From positions 5,828,001 through 5,892,000 of the forward strand of contig OX392538.1 of assembly GCA_947623455.1 (NCBI GenBank): a stretch of DNA of 64,000 nucleotides, written 5' to 3'. A program made the translations under genes and the position numbers. The notes under the pieces were generated by a model. The model made no database searches and was not told where the DNA came from. It was given only the letters and a program-made list of their open reading frames with translations. This stretch comes from Mimachlamys varia. Taxonomy: Eukaryota > Mollusca > Bivalvia > Pectinida > Pectinidae. Positions 46,876-59,099 of this stretch are shown piece after piece. How positions within the stretch are numbered: position 1 is the stretch's first letter; each line of letters opens with the position of its first letter.

Positions 46876-49427
46876 CGAACAAACACTCAGTGGCTAGTTT
46901 TGACGAAACACGATATCAGACTGTTCTTGTCACGATCAGTCGATTCAGGGATCAGCAATAGCTGACCAAACTTGACCAAAATTAACTCTTTCCAAGAATA
47001 CATCCCAATATAAAACACAAAGACTGTACGATTTGTAATCGTGAAGTTTTATTTAGATCATAAATCACACAATAAACACAACTGTTGATATTTCAAAACT
47101 TGAAGCTAGAACTGTATATGTAAATGCTGTCCATGAAATACATATCAATTTGCTTTAATACACAAAGACTCAAACTTTCGTGAATACATTATTCTTTATA
47201 TTTTCTATGTCATATATAATTACAAATAATTCAACTTATTTTTATTACTTCAGAAAATGCCTGGTTATATTCCAAACATATGTTTGGAAACATAAGTAGC
47301 AAAGGTCATAATGATAATGAAAGAGTTGAAACAAAACTCCTTCATAGACCATTATAACTTACCAACACTTGCTTCAGAAAGTATTCAAGCCGCGTATAAA
47401 ATGTATCAATAAACGGAAGTGGTCATTTTTATTGGATTGATAGATTCAAGTTCCCATAACATAACGAGTGGAGCGTGTACAGTTGTGTGACGTTAAGATG
47501 ACTTCAGTTCTCTGCCATTCGTCAAACAAATGACATACGGATTCGAAATGAACGTGATAGGAGTCAGCTAGAAAGTGTGAATCGACACTTAACTATGATT
47601 AGAGTGAAGGGCCTCGCATCACATCAAGGAAAGTTATTTAACAATGCGTGAATGAATCCACTGGTGATGAAGGTGACCGAGTACATAATTATAAATATGA
47701 CACGTACTCGTGAAATATAACTCACTGTTTTGTGTCTCCACGCTAAGTAAAGCTGATAAACTGTCGATCTGGGTGTATACATTTCATCACTTTAATGCCA
47801 TTTTCAAATTGAATATTGTTGACATTTTGTTCAGTTCTGAATTAATGTATTGCAAGATTTTTATCATCAAATATCAGTCAGCGTGAAGGACGAGTAAAGA
47901 AGTAAACATGAGCATACAGCTCATACAGAATTACCTTAATGTTTTATTCTACTAATGATACTCCGTGAAACTCCGCGGACAATGTTAATGTTTGATTAAT
48001 GGAATATTGAAAAAATGTGTCATCAATATCACAATGTACCATCGATTTTCTGGTATAAATGTTGGCTTTTACAGTGATGTAACTTTAGATAGAGACACAA
48101 TCACAATATTGTTCCTATTGCAAATTTTGTCTGTCATACGTTGTCTTCCTTAGCACTTTGTACATATTAAAATAGTTCACACAAAATAATAACATTTAGA
48201 TATCACTCAAAAGCGCGCGCGGTCACACAAACACACACGCATACAACATACATAATCATTGATTTATTTTCAGTAACATTTAATACAATCCAAAACCTCT
48301 GGATCATGTATTATTTCATAAAGATAAAAATTCAAACAGATAAAAACAATTATAAATGGTATTTGATTAACTTTACATGAACATCAGATCACCCACTTAG
48401 ATAAAACCCGTTGTTTTTCTCCTTGAATATTGTACATGTGTATGGCAATGTGACCTCTGGAGCCTGAGAATTGTGTGACAAAACCTCCATGCTGTCAGGA
48501 TAACACCATCATCGAGATAACCCAGAGTATTATAATCAATCTGACAATGTCACGCTAATATCTCATACATCAATCAATAAAAATAAATATCTTATTTATC
48601 AATCTTTATAAATATTTATCACAGTTATCAAATGAATCAACTTCACACTTCTTTGGCATGCCACTTATGGCACTTCTGAGAGGCTAATGTCAAGTGTCAA
48701 TGGCCGTTTATACTGTTGACTGTACAACTAGCCCTTTTATATAAACAATACTAACACATTTTATCCCGGACACGCAAATAAACAATATGTATACCACCGA
48801 CTGGTCACCTTCTTTTATAATTACTTGCTAGATTTAAATAAACCCCATTCTAGCAATATTACATTTAAGTTTACCTCATTTAAGCAAGTGTTTACGTCAG
48901 CACTCATCTTAGAAATCCTCTATATCTACAATTTTACTTCTAAATTCATAAATTAAAGGGGTTTTACGCACCTGATTCTTCTGCTTCTACATTAGTTTAG
49001 AATTTTTGGATTCCAACCTTTTGGCTCCTAGCATCACTGAAGAGTCCTAGGAGGACGAAACAGCTGTATGATGCAGTTTTATTCATTTTTTCGGCATGCT
49101 GTATCTATTGCCACATTAAAGGGTGCAGCACATGTGTGTGTTACGTCATATCCTATATAATACATCTACAATGGGGATAAGGAGATGTGTGTATAAGAAC
49201 ATATTATTTTCACGGAAACGATGGAATGTCTCTCTAACAACTGTCTTACTAAACCAGTTGTTTTGGTCTTGCAATCGCATCGCCCTTTGAGTGCTCTAAC
49301 ACAGTTTATCGACACCACGTGACATGTAACACGATAGGATACTGCTGACTTTGTATCAACAGCAGACGATAACAAAACGAAATACATCAAACTTCAACCA
49401 AGATTTCAACGAAACCTTTTACCATAC

Positions 49428-49592
49428 GTGACCAAGATCTACATGACCGGTGTCGTCGATGAAGCAGAAAGACGCTTACTCTTCAGGAACACCTGGTCTT
49501 ATTCTCTTCTACTTTTACAAGGGTCTCCATGTAAATCTTTCTACATTTAGTTTGGATTGTGGTTTTGTTGACGCTCCAGTATTTTTTTTAAA
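49428..49592 (+). mobile_element. RT-element family, 3'-terminal fragment
   Basis: TGACCAAGATCTACATGACC, GGTGTCGTCGATGAAGCAGA, ACACCTGGTCTTATTCTCTT, ending in a degraded GTTGACGCTCCAGTATTTTT. An extra A after GCAGAA shifts the conserved short frame. Confidence 0.82.
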
Positions 49593-50270
49593 GAAGGAAG
49601 TTGAAAGCTAATACATTATATGGGAAGCAACAAAGCACACGCACCTGTACGGTGTTATATATCTCACGAATAGCGATAGACAGACTGCGAGACAACACAC
49701 GTATTAAAGCTAGTTACCCCAGCCATTTTATCCTCTCAAGTGTTGTTTACAAAAGCAGATGTCATGATATTTGATTATCTTCTTAATACAGTCAACTTCT
49801 TATTACCAAAACAGTTGCCGTGCCAAAAATCTATTAAAAACATGTCTATAGTCAATCAATACTATAGCTGACATGACGGATGCTGGGGTCACCGAATTTA
49901 CGTAACGAGCCACTTAAAACACACACGTTTGTGTAATTGTCTGTTTTAGTCGACACACTATCTAGGTAGATTAACAAAGCGACAGTAAAGAAGAAATGAC
50001 TTGAAAATTTCACTGCTGTAAATGCATTGTATGTTTTTTCTGATATGACTACAGCTCTGAGAAAATATTTCTAATACAATGCGTCAGTATAGTATCTTAA
50101 GAAAAAAACCTTGAATGTTTCACGAGGAAATATAACCAACAATAGTAACATATCCTAGAGATTGTGATACTATCGCACTACCCGAGTGACTTATCTTGTC
50201 ATGAATTAACGGAAGTGATTCGAAACCAGGGGAGGTTACTCTATATACTGAAGTGTAGTTTTACTAAGTG

Positions 50271-51657
50271 TTACACTTCTGACTCGGTAAATATATCCGT
50301 AGGATCATCAAACGACACGTGTCTATCGACGTTGTTGTTCCTGCTCACGATCTCATCCTCCTGGATATGTTTAAGAATCCCATTTCTCTCCAACAATGGC
50401 GTCGTCGCTGTGATGACGTCATCTGTTGTTTCATCTCTTTTCGGTGGCAGATCGTTCTCGTGTTCCGTAATATCGTCCTCGTCGGGTCCTGCGCGATCGT
50501 ATCGTTTAAGAAACAGTTTCCACATCTTCTCTATAATGTCCTGCACAATGACAGTATTAGCATTGTCAGAAATTTGCTTCAGAATATAAACGCCATCCTG
50601 TTTTAAATGACCATGTATAAATAGATTTATCCGAGTTTTCTGAAGATGACTTTTTTCGTATATTCCCGCCATTTGAAGATATTTCTTTATGAATTTGCTT
50701 CGTTGAAACGGAAAGACAGCAATAGATAAGGTTGCACAGATATTTAATATGTTCAAAACTGTCAACATCGTGTACCAAAACCAAAGAAAAATGAAAAACT
50801 TTTCATTGAATAAGTTCATAGGAAGTACACACTGAAGGGTCCATCTGTGCACATTGCTCAACTGTCGAAGATCGAAATCGCACAAAGTTTGTCGCGGAAA
50901 TCTCTCGGTCGCCGTAAAGTCATCTCCTCTTAGAAATCCCCGAATCACCTCGTACCCGTAGATGTAGAATTTGTTTCCCATGAATTCGTTCAAGAAAAAC
51001 AGAAGTCCAAAACTAACACAGAAGTAAAGAAAGCGAATTAAAATTTTACACGAGATGAAATAATTTCCGTAATGTCTTCCGCATCCAACCACGAAATTTG
51101 TGCTGAAACGTTCCCTCAAAGAGGCACACGGTCCGCCTCGGAAACGGCTGATGTTGGCACAGAACACGTCGATATATCCGGCAATGATTGTTAATCCTTT
51201 CTCTCGTTGCTCGGGGGATACGTCGATGGTTTTTTTCGCGGCTATACACATTTTCTTGAGCTCCATCCCAGCCTTCAGCATCAACAACTTCCACACCAGA
51301 CGAGGAAGGAAGAACATAAATGCCATCAGCAATAGAATCAACGAAACCCATTGATAATAGACGACTTCAGTCGACTCCTCACGGCGAATCTCGAAGTTTG
51401 ACGGGATTTGCCGCCTGAACGGGATATAGTACGTGTTTGATACATAGCACAGACTGTGGACGTACTTGACCTCCTGTTCTGTGAACTGGTCCGGACACCA
51501 GCAGTAGATGGGGTCCCCGAGGTAGTCGTCCGTCATCAGGTACAGGTTGTAGAAGGACAGAAATAACACTGTGTAGTACCTGTTGGTCCTGTCTATAAAG
51601 TTCTCATCGACTCTCCCTGATCTACGTATGAACATAAACCCAAGGAATTTGTCGAAG
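50271..51657 (-). CDS. Innexin (invertebrate gap-junction/hemichannel subunit), large 3' exon
   Basis: Four-pass channel protein forming gap junctions or hemichannels. The exon opens at an acceptor (TTTTGCAG|C, phase 2) and encodes SFDKFLGF before the first internal Met (51635), then 453 residues to TGA. Numbering from that Met: degenerate TM1 about 19-34; extracellular loop 1 with DPIYCWCPDQF and the third Cys at SLCYVSNTYY; the innexin signature YYQWV at 93-97 opening TM2; TM3 about 195-218; loop 2 with TLCDFDLRQLSNVHRWTLQC; LPMNLFNEKFFIFLWFWY and TM4 about 280-308; and a long charged cytoplasmic tail. All six loop-type cysteines are present, so it looks functional. The short first coding exon lies upstream and was not found. 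One uninterrupted exon for nearly the whole protein contrasts with the exon-rich neighbours. Confidence 0.95.
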
Positions 51658-52730
51658 CTGCAAAATTAAAATATCAATATGTAAATAAAACCCAAAATGG
51701 TTACATGTATCTCAGGAATGTAAATAGAATCTAAAATTAAAGCAGGAAATATATGACGGGGATTGCACATCATCCTCTTTGAAATAAATCATCAACTTTC
51801 GAAATCATAGGATAGTAGGAGGAAATAAAATCATGGGAGACAGGAGGAAAGGATATCGCTTAGAAAGAATCCTATCCCAGCTGGTATATAGTGATTAACA
51901 GACACACATCGAATAGTTCCTTTGAGCTACAGCGGTTTTCTTTTGGTTGCTAAAATAATGTCCTTGAGGTTCCCGTTCGGACCTATCAGAAGAATTTACA
52001 TTTAAAGTTTGGCCATTTCTCGTACTCTTCTCGCTTCGCCTGAACCCTCCTCGTCTTACCCATTGCACTTTACCTGACTCCTTCCCCTCTTACTCCCCCC
52101 CCCCCCCCCCCCCCCCATCCCCTACCCCTACCCTTAATCCGCTACCCTACCAATCCCCGCTGTCGTATTCTCTTCAAAATTCAAAATTAAGCACTGGTGT
52201 AAAGTTTGATGTAGACATTGTACATAAACTGTCGAGAAAATTTGCGTCATTGTGCAGTAAAGTCTCACACATAAACTATCATATCACCCTCATTCGTGTG
52301 ATACGTATATCTTTTCATTAAAGGGGCATCCCGGGGAAGTCTACATTGAAGTTCTTGAATGTACATGCTGTCTGCACTACCAGATACATTTTCCTGTTAT
52401 TTCAATATTCAAAGTCCACTCAAAATGTGTTTATTAGCCACTTGCAAAATTGCATTCCTCGGGAAAGCCCGATAAAAATAGCGCTGATCACGCGACAAGT
52501 GACAGCGTTCTCGGTCAATTTGACGAAGAGGCCCAAGAGGGGACGCGTAATGTATCTACACATGTACGTCCGATGATGAACTAGACACAAAGTCCGTGTA
52601 TAAATTTATTGAATCACATTCACATTAATAATCAGACGTTAATTACACACTATATTCATATGAAGAAATTTATGTCGACATCTCTGCATCATTTACCGAC
52701 ATCAGTACCTGACTGAAACCGCGATGCAAA

Positions 52731-52800
52731 TCGCCAGAAACCCACATGACACTGCACTCTTACATTGTACGTTTAACAGTGTCATGTGGGTTTCCGACGA
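52731..52800. other. 18-bp perfect hairpin
   Basis: GAAACCCACATGACACTG (52737-52754) is followed after 22 bases by its exact reverse complement (52777-52794), with further pairing outside. Could be a miRNA-like precursor, a mini-transposon remnant or a cruciform. Confidence 0.75.
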
Positions 52801-52969
52801 TGACAACCATAGGGCAAACCTTAATTTCTGTAAAAAGTTATTTTCACGAAACCTCATTTAGAACCATTTCACTAAAGGTGTGCATGCATTGAAAAGTACA
52901 AAAATAAAATGAAATTATTCCGATTTTTTTTTATACAACTCGATGTCTTGAAGATTTTTTTAGACTATC

Positions 52970-53473
52970 TACAGTTACGTGCCATAAGTCTTTCAATTTT
53001 TTTTTTATTTTGCTATATATTCTTTGTATTTCCAACTTTTTTCAATGAATTTTCCTGACTTCGTTTCGGGATCATTTTTAATGAAATTTTGTGTACTTAT
53101 AGAGAATTGTTTCCTTTTTCATCTCATAATATTTTCCCTGTTTTCCGTTATGTATAATTAGAGAAATCATAATTTATTTACAACATCCAATTTTCGGGAC
53201 GCCATTTTGACCTCATTTTGGTAACGTTATATAGAGAAATGGCGTCACACGGAAATTAGCAGTGTATATAATTCTGTTTAGCTCCATAAAGACACAACGG
53301 AAAATTAAATAAATATTATCAGAGAAAACCTTGTATATTTCTTTACTAAATGACAAAAATTTGTCAAAATCTATCCATAAACGAAGTCAGGAAAATTCAT
53401 TGAAAAAAGTTGAAAATACAAAGAATAAAAATAAAATAAAAAAAAATGAAAGACTTTTGGCACGTAGCTGTAT
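52970..53473. repeat. Long inverted repeat, arms about 95-100 bp
   Basis: Left arm 52970-53067 (ACGTGCCATAAGTCTTTCAA ... TGAATTTTCCTGACTTCGTT) recurs in reverse complement at 53379-53473 with a few indels in the T/A runs; spacer about 310 bp. Consistent with a MITE-like or palindromic element. No open frame inside. Confidence 0.85.
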
Positions 53474-55940
53474 ATATTCATCTAAAATCTATCCAACTTT
53501 CAGTGTCAACATACTTTACACTTACAATTATATATGTATCACGGAAGTTCGTGCACTCATATGACGCACCGCGCACTAAACATGTAGAATACATGTAGAA
53601 TATATATATCAAATTTGGAACTTGTCGAGAAGATAATTGTCCAACACTTAATCCATTTATATATGTTATGATTCATTTTACTTTGTACTATGTAAATTTA
53701 AAGGTTCGTTAACATTTTCAACACAACTGCAGACATGGGATAAACATGTATATGATTTTTTTTTATGAATTAATGACTTCACTTATAAAATGCATATATT
53801 TTGATTCATATCAAATTTATTACCAGGGTCCAAACCCGATCATATTTGTAAAATCCATATTTTATAGATTAGGTATGACAAGATTTTTTTATCCGCTCAT
53901 GATGACATAAATTTATTCATTTTGTCCAAATTGAATCTGTATACATTAAACTCAATCGCCCTATACCGGCGTTTTACAACGTAACCCCCCCCCCCCCCTC
54001 CCCATACGGTTTTTCTTGTATGTGAAAAGGTCTTTCTCTTCAGATATATATTTCAATAAGCTGTTTTACTGGAATATTATAAAGGGAATATTACAATACA
54101 CGCTTTCAAGTTTTACACACGCATTTCATGTAACAGAGGAATGAAAGAGTTATCCCTTGGGAGGCCCCAAAACCAAATAAAAACTGTGTCACAGGCAATC
54201 CAGAAGAAAACTGTAACATGCAAACAATTGGGCTGTTTGTCTCTCCCTTGAATACTTCCCATCCCTCATTATGCTTCCATAATATAATCCTTACGTTAAA
54301 GTTTGACCATTCGGCCACTTTTCGCTTGGTAGTTACATGTAGGTCACGCGGATCGCCATTTTTTGTTTACCGATGTAGCTTGTTATGCGCATGCGTTATC
54401 ATATGTGATGCAAAAAAATTTACATGTCCAAATCGTTGATCAACGAATAGTGATTCCCTTTTTTAATTATTAATTAAAATTTATGAGAACATATTTCAAC
54501 GTAAATCGCCCATTAATTTTCCACAAGAGTATACATTTAATTCATATATACAATAATTCTAAATAAGCATAAAAAATATAGTTTTACCGTGATGCCTCTT
54601 TAAAATCATAGTTTCTTGTTTATATATTTCAAATTTATTTACGATATGCGAGCACAAACTGGAGGTGATCAGTTTAAATAATGCATATATCAGTATAATT
54701 TCTCTATTGTGTGGTTTTAACACCTTGTCGTAAACACGTTTTTACCTGTTATACATGTGTGCCTGTTCATAACGTCAGACATTTCACAATTAAATATAAA
54801 AATTTCATTTATAACATGTTCGTTAAGAATACTTACAAGGTGAAACCTCCAAGCTTTGGGATCGGCATTTTGAAATCTTCTGTGTGACTTTTTATACGAT
54901 TTCTCCATAAGTTCTGCCCTTCATTCTAACGTTGTACGGGTACAGTACAGGTAGATCATGTACCTGTGTCGCCACTGCGCCATACCTGTATGTTGTGCGT
55001 AGGTATATTGGCCGTTTTTTGTCAGATTTTAAACCTCTTCTTACTCGGAGTAAGTGTATATACAGTCCGATGAACAAACAAACAGACTTTTTAACAATGG
55101 TTATTTTTAGAGCTATTTAAAAGGTCTTGTATGCAATAGTGTTCCAACTTGATGTCGGTATATCGGATTTAGAGGTCAAATTTCTTGTTCCCTGTGTGGG
55201 TGCCTGAATAATGGGACTGTCGACGAGTGTGTCATGTTAGCTTGTAAAATAAAGCCATGAGAGTCAAAGAAACTCCAGTGAGTTAAACGGTTACTCTTTA
55301 ATATATAAAATATAAATGTCAGCTAAATCAAAAAGAAATGTAGGATATGATATTTTCAAAATATATTAAATGCAGCTTTTGTTTATGAAGAATATACCCA
55401 TCGTTTATTAATATTCGACGACTCATACAATATAGATGCTCATCTTATAAATGTTAAATTTCTTTTAATGTTTAATTATTTCTAATAGATGCGCATTTTT
55501 AAGAGTGTTCAAAAACAGTGTAAGTTGATCTGGCTGTTAGAAATGTTTTACATTCATAGTTTGATTGGGTTGAATTTGGCCTGATATAGTCCTAATAGAC
55601 GATAGATTACGGATAGAAATGAAGTTTATGGTAATAATGAATGCTAAACGACAGTGAAGTACAATGTAAGTGTTATTTTATTCAAACAAATACATATAAG
55701 GCATTACAAAGCTGTAGTATATGTATTGGTATACACAGATGTGTTTGAATAGTGTATCTTTATCATAAAAACGTATTTATCAATGAAATATATTTCTTGA
55801 ACATTTTCTGCACTTCTCTGGCGTTTATTTTTTTAGTTGTATTTATCATAATGTTGGGAAAGGGCGTTTCATAAGTTGACATAACTTTTGCCCAATCCTC
55901 TTGTCGTTTTCGTGACAATAAAAAATGTTTAAACTAAAAG

Positions 55941-56026
55941 AAGTGTATCGTAGGTTTCCGACGTCAGATAAGTATACCATGTGTTTCCGACGTCGGACAA
56001 GTGTGCCGTGGGTTTCCGACGATGAA
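55941..56026 (+). repeat. Three-copy 29-bp repeat with TTTCCGACGTC
   Basis: AAGTGTATCGTAGGTTTCCG, AAGTATACCATGTGTTTCCG and AAGTGTGCCGTGGGTTTCCG begin successive units. GTGGGTTTCCGACGATGA also occurs at the outer edge of the hairpin at 52.8 kb. Confidence 0.75.
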
Positions 56027-57364
56027 TTAATTTGTTCTGTAAAGTTCCTTGCCCTATTTTCTTTTCAAAAAGATATAAACAAATAAATGTGTGTTAACAC
56101 CAGCTTCTTGAGCAGTGCACATACACTTATAGTACATGTACAGTAATACTGTATATATACCAACTTCGATTGCTAGACACTGTGTGTAACACATATTCTT
56201 TATTTTAGAGATATTTCTTATATATTTATACTTAGACGTAGTCAGAAAGTATCGGTCCCTTTTGATGGTAGTTTATATAAGTTAAGATCAGTGTAGAACC
56301 AGTTGTGTTGTTACCCCACACCCTGGAGACAATCTCCGCGTGTAATCAGGAATGACTTCGGGTGCAAAGTGTCCGGTTACGTATGCTGACATTAGGATTG
56401 GATTTAAATGTCGAGATAATACACTAATGGCAGTGATTGCATTGAAACGTTTTTTAAATTGCGCTGATCAATATATCGATTATTTCGTCGATCGCCCTGA
56501 TACGTATCCGTCATAGATTGGCACTACAGGTGAATGTATGCAGGGACGAATCAGCTAGTATTCCTGTCGACGTGTTGAAAATGCCCTATGGGAGGTCTGC
56601 ATTGTCTCAATTTTTAATGCAATTTTCTGATTTAAACTTGTTAGAATAACGATCGCCTGTATGACACTTGACTGACAAATCATGTGAATTAAATTAATTT
56701 TGTGTGCACATGTGAGTGGCTAGCATTGGTACATGTATGTGTAGCTATATGTGTGTATGCGAAAGCACTTATGAATAATAACATTTTTACAACTACATGT
56801 GATTTAAAAAAACAAACCCCGATAAAATTACTATATCTCCGAGTGAATACAACTGCAACCGCCATATTGAATATATGCTGTTGTTTTGTAAAGAAAACGG
56901 CTTTACATAAGTTGTATAGCTTGTGTTGTATCCTGTTACATTTTAAGGTAATAACTCTTAGTCGACAAGCACAGAATCACGACAATGTGGCCATTCTCCC
57001 TACACGTACAAATACTCTTAGTTATCTATACTTCTTAAATCTGTATTAAATTAGTTACTTAGCTAGTTTACTTAACGCTTAGGACATAAAGAAATTAGCC
57101 GCTTAAATATATAAAAAAAAAAGACGGAGTCTGTCTTCCCTGGCTCCGACACTCGACAACCTGCATACAAAGTAATAAATATGCATTTGTGTGTATGATA
57201 AACATCGAAAGTTTCAATATTTGTCTGGATACAGTTTAAAAAACCTTTTCTGGAAAAATAGAACTAAATACTTCAATGTTTATTTTTCATTGAATTGAAA
57301 TTGGAGAACTTTATATGGTATCGAGGCCTGTGCAGGGCAGTTGCCATGTAATGGCCGAATTGCT

Positions 57365-57710
57365 GTGAATTTTCTCCGGGATTTCCAGCTTTCCTCCACC
57401 ACTGCATGTAACCGCGAACTTCCTAATAGTTGACTGATAACTAAATCGGTAGGAGAAATGATACAGGGAAATGTAGGGCTCGAGTTTAGCCTCGGAACAC
57501 TACAATAATTTAATTTATTATACATGTCAAAGATGAAGTTATTTATTTGACAACAATTATAAAATAAGTTATTTCAAGTAGTATTTATCATTTCTGTTAG
57601 CCCAGAAGTTAGTGCGGTCTTATTGTGGGAGAAAACCATAGTACCTGGAGAAAACCCTTGTGGTCGTAGAGATGACTGCATACCTTTTCACGTAGAAAAG
57701 GCAGCGACAA
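57365..57710. mobile_element. Two divergent SINE fragments
   Basis: 57370-57410 (TTTTCTCCGGGATTTCCAGC, TTTCCTCCACC) matches the SINE body seen at 28.0 kb in the same orientation. 57626-57665 (GTGGGAGAAAACCATAGTAC, CTGGAGAAAACCC) looks like a related body in reverse. Confidence 0.45.
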
Positions 57711-58388
57711 AAGGTAAGTGCGGTATCAACTACACCGTCCAGTCAGCATCAGAACACTGCTGTTTATCATATCTCATCTTCCTTATTGCTTGACCACAAT
57801 GATTTTCGTTTTAAAATGATCTATCAAGGTAATTATGGGGTTTGACAGTAGCACAAGGATCCTTAATTACTATAAGCGCCACGAAGAAATGGAGAAAAAA
57901 GGTCACGGTACCACCGTATCATAAAGGTTGTTTTTAAACACATTAATTATTTGATTCATGTCGTTGATCTTGAGACTTCCTATTATTCACAAAGGCCAAT
58001 TCATGTCATCAAAAGAACAAAATACATACCAACATTTGACTTATTTAACCTTGTTTTTATCTTGTTTCCATTCTTCCAAAGATAACGAATAAAATGTTGT
58101 CCTAATAATTACAGTAATGTTGGGAGTAAAGCGAGTTCGCACTGTGTTATGCGTTACTGGGTGAAGGGAGGCAACCCGTATACATCTGTATTAAATGAAA
58201 TAATCTGGAACGGCTACAGAGAATGTATGAGGGATGGCACAGCTTAAAAAGAAACTTTGGATACGCCTCAGACCGGTGAATAGGTCTTGTGATGATTTTT
58301 ACTTTTGAAAGAAGAAAAGAATGTATCTAAAAAGTTTGTTTATTATCATTACATCAAGCAAAATTGTGTTCTAAGGTATGTGTGACTA

Positions 58389-59066
58389 TCATTCCGATGA
58401 TTTAGAGTCGTCGGGCAGTGATTCGACGCTCTCTGGTTCACAATCCTCCATATTGACAATAACAAACCCGTCTTCGATAGCACACGACAATTTAGAATCG
58501 TCCTCAACGGACGACATCTCACAAGGTCGGACAGGTTTGGGCGAACACGTAGTTTTCGCTCGCGATTTCAGTTTGTTTAGAAAAGCACGTTTGCCTCTTT
58601 CCATCATTTCTTCTTTCCTTAAGAGGATGTTTTCCTCTCGTTCTTTAGACTCGTGGATTTTAGCGGAAATAGAATCGTGTCGCGTGCGTTGACGCCAGCG
58701 AGCACGCATCACTTTCTGTTCTACTCTTCGTGCGTCTTCCGTGAGCTTTTTGGTATCCTTGGGCTCCCATAACTCTTTCTTGCGTTGGTTTATCGACACA
58801 CATGGTTGTTTTGTAACAGAATCTGCCTCTTTAACCTTTTCTTTCTTAGAGTGCCCGTGACATACTTCTTTAAGGAAAGAGTTTGGAAGACGTCCGTTGA
58901 AAAGTAAAGTGACCAAGTATGAAGTACCGTAAGACCAATAGTTGGGACTATATCCAGGTTGAAGGCGGAGTTTCGCTGCGGATTTATTCCTTGCGGCAAC
59001 AGGAGGAAGTCGGTCTCGAAATGCTTGTGCACACGAGGAGGCGAAAGGAAATGTTACTTTGTTGAC
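58389..59066 (-). CDS. Last exon of an unrecognised basic/coiled-coil protein
   Basis: An uninterrupted frame of 225 codons plus stop, preceded by an acceptor CTGTGTTTCAG at 59067. An in-frame Met 8 codons earlier (59090) would allow a start instead. Opening residues VNKVTFPFASSCAQAFRDRL and LRLQPGYSPNYWSYGTSYLV suggest a folded part. The middle (KKELWEPKDTKKLTEDARRV, KVMRARWRQRTRH, SKEREENILLRKEEMMERGK) is helical, Lys/Arg/Glu-rich and likely coiled-coil. The C-terminus is acidic and Ser-rich. I do not recognise the family. Codon pattern and length favour a real exon over chance; upstream exons were not found. Confidence 0.6.
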   Translation of the reverse strand, partial: VNKVTFPFASSCAQAFRDRLPPVAARNKSAAKLRLQPGYSPNYWSYGTSYLVTLLFNGRLPNSFLKEVCHGHSKKEKVKEADSVTKQPCVSINQRKKELWEPKDTKKLTEDARRVEQKVMRARWRQRTRHDSISAKIHESKEREENILLRKEEMMERGKRAFLNKLKSRAKTTCSPKPVRPCEMSSVEDDSKLSCAIEDGFVIVNMEDCEPESVESLPDDSKSSE

Positions 59067-59099
59067 CTGAAACACAGAATTTGACGGCAATATTTAATC

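Larger units (their letters stand above)
45770..50270. other. Intergenic region between receptor and innexin genes
   Basis: Convergent 3' ends. Holds two RT-element fragments (46488-46875, 49428-49590) and an alternating GCGCGCGC/CACACA stretch at 48214-48240. No exon recognised. Confidence 0.5.
51658..58388. other. Region upstream of the innexin exon, no gene recognised
   Basis: Must hold the innexin first exon and promoter, but no candidate is convincing. Contains a C run (about 52095-52117), a perfect hairpin (52731-52800), a pair of long inverted repeats (52970-53473), another C run (about 53986-53999), a three-copy 29-bp repeat (55941-56026) and SINE fragments (57365-57710). Confidence 0.45.

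Noticed and set aside
48214..48240. Alternating GCGCGC/CACACA tract as Z-DNA regulatory site
   Set aside because: Too short and not near a recognised promoter.
52095..52117. Long C run (also 53986-53999, and G run 17359-17372)
   Set aside because: Homopolymers; length is unreliable and no function is implied.
58378..58692. Plus-strand 104-codon frame
   Set aside because: Opposite strand of a longer minus-strand exon with a plausible acceptor; Ser-rich content mirrors its acidic C-terminus.
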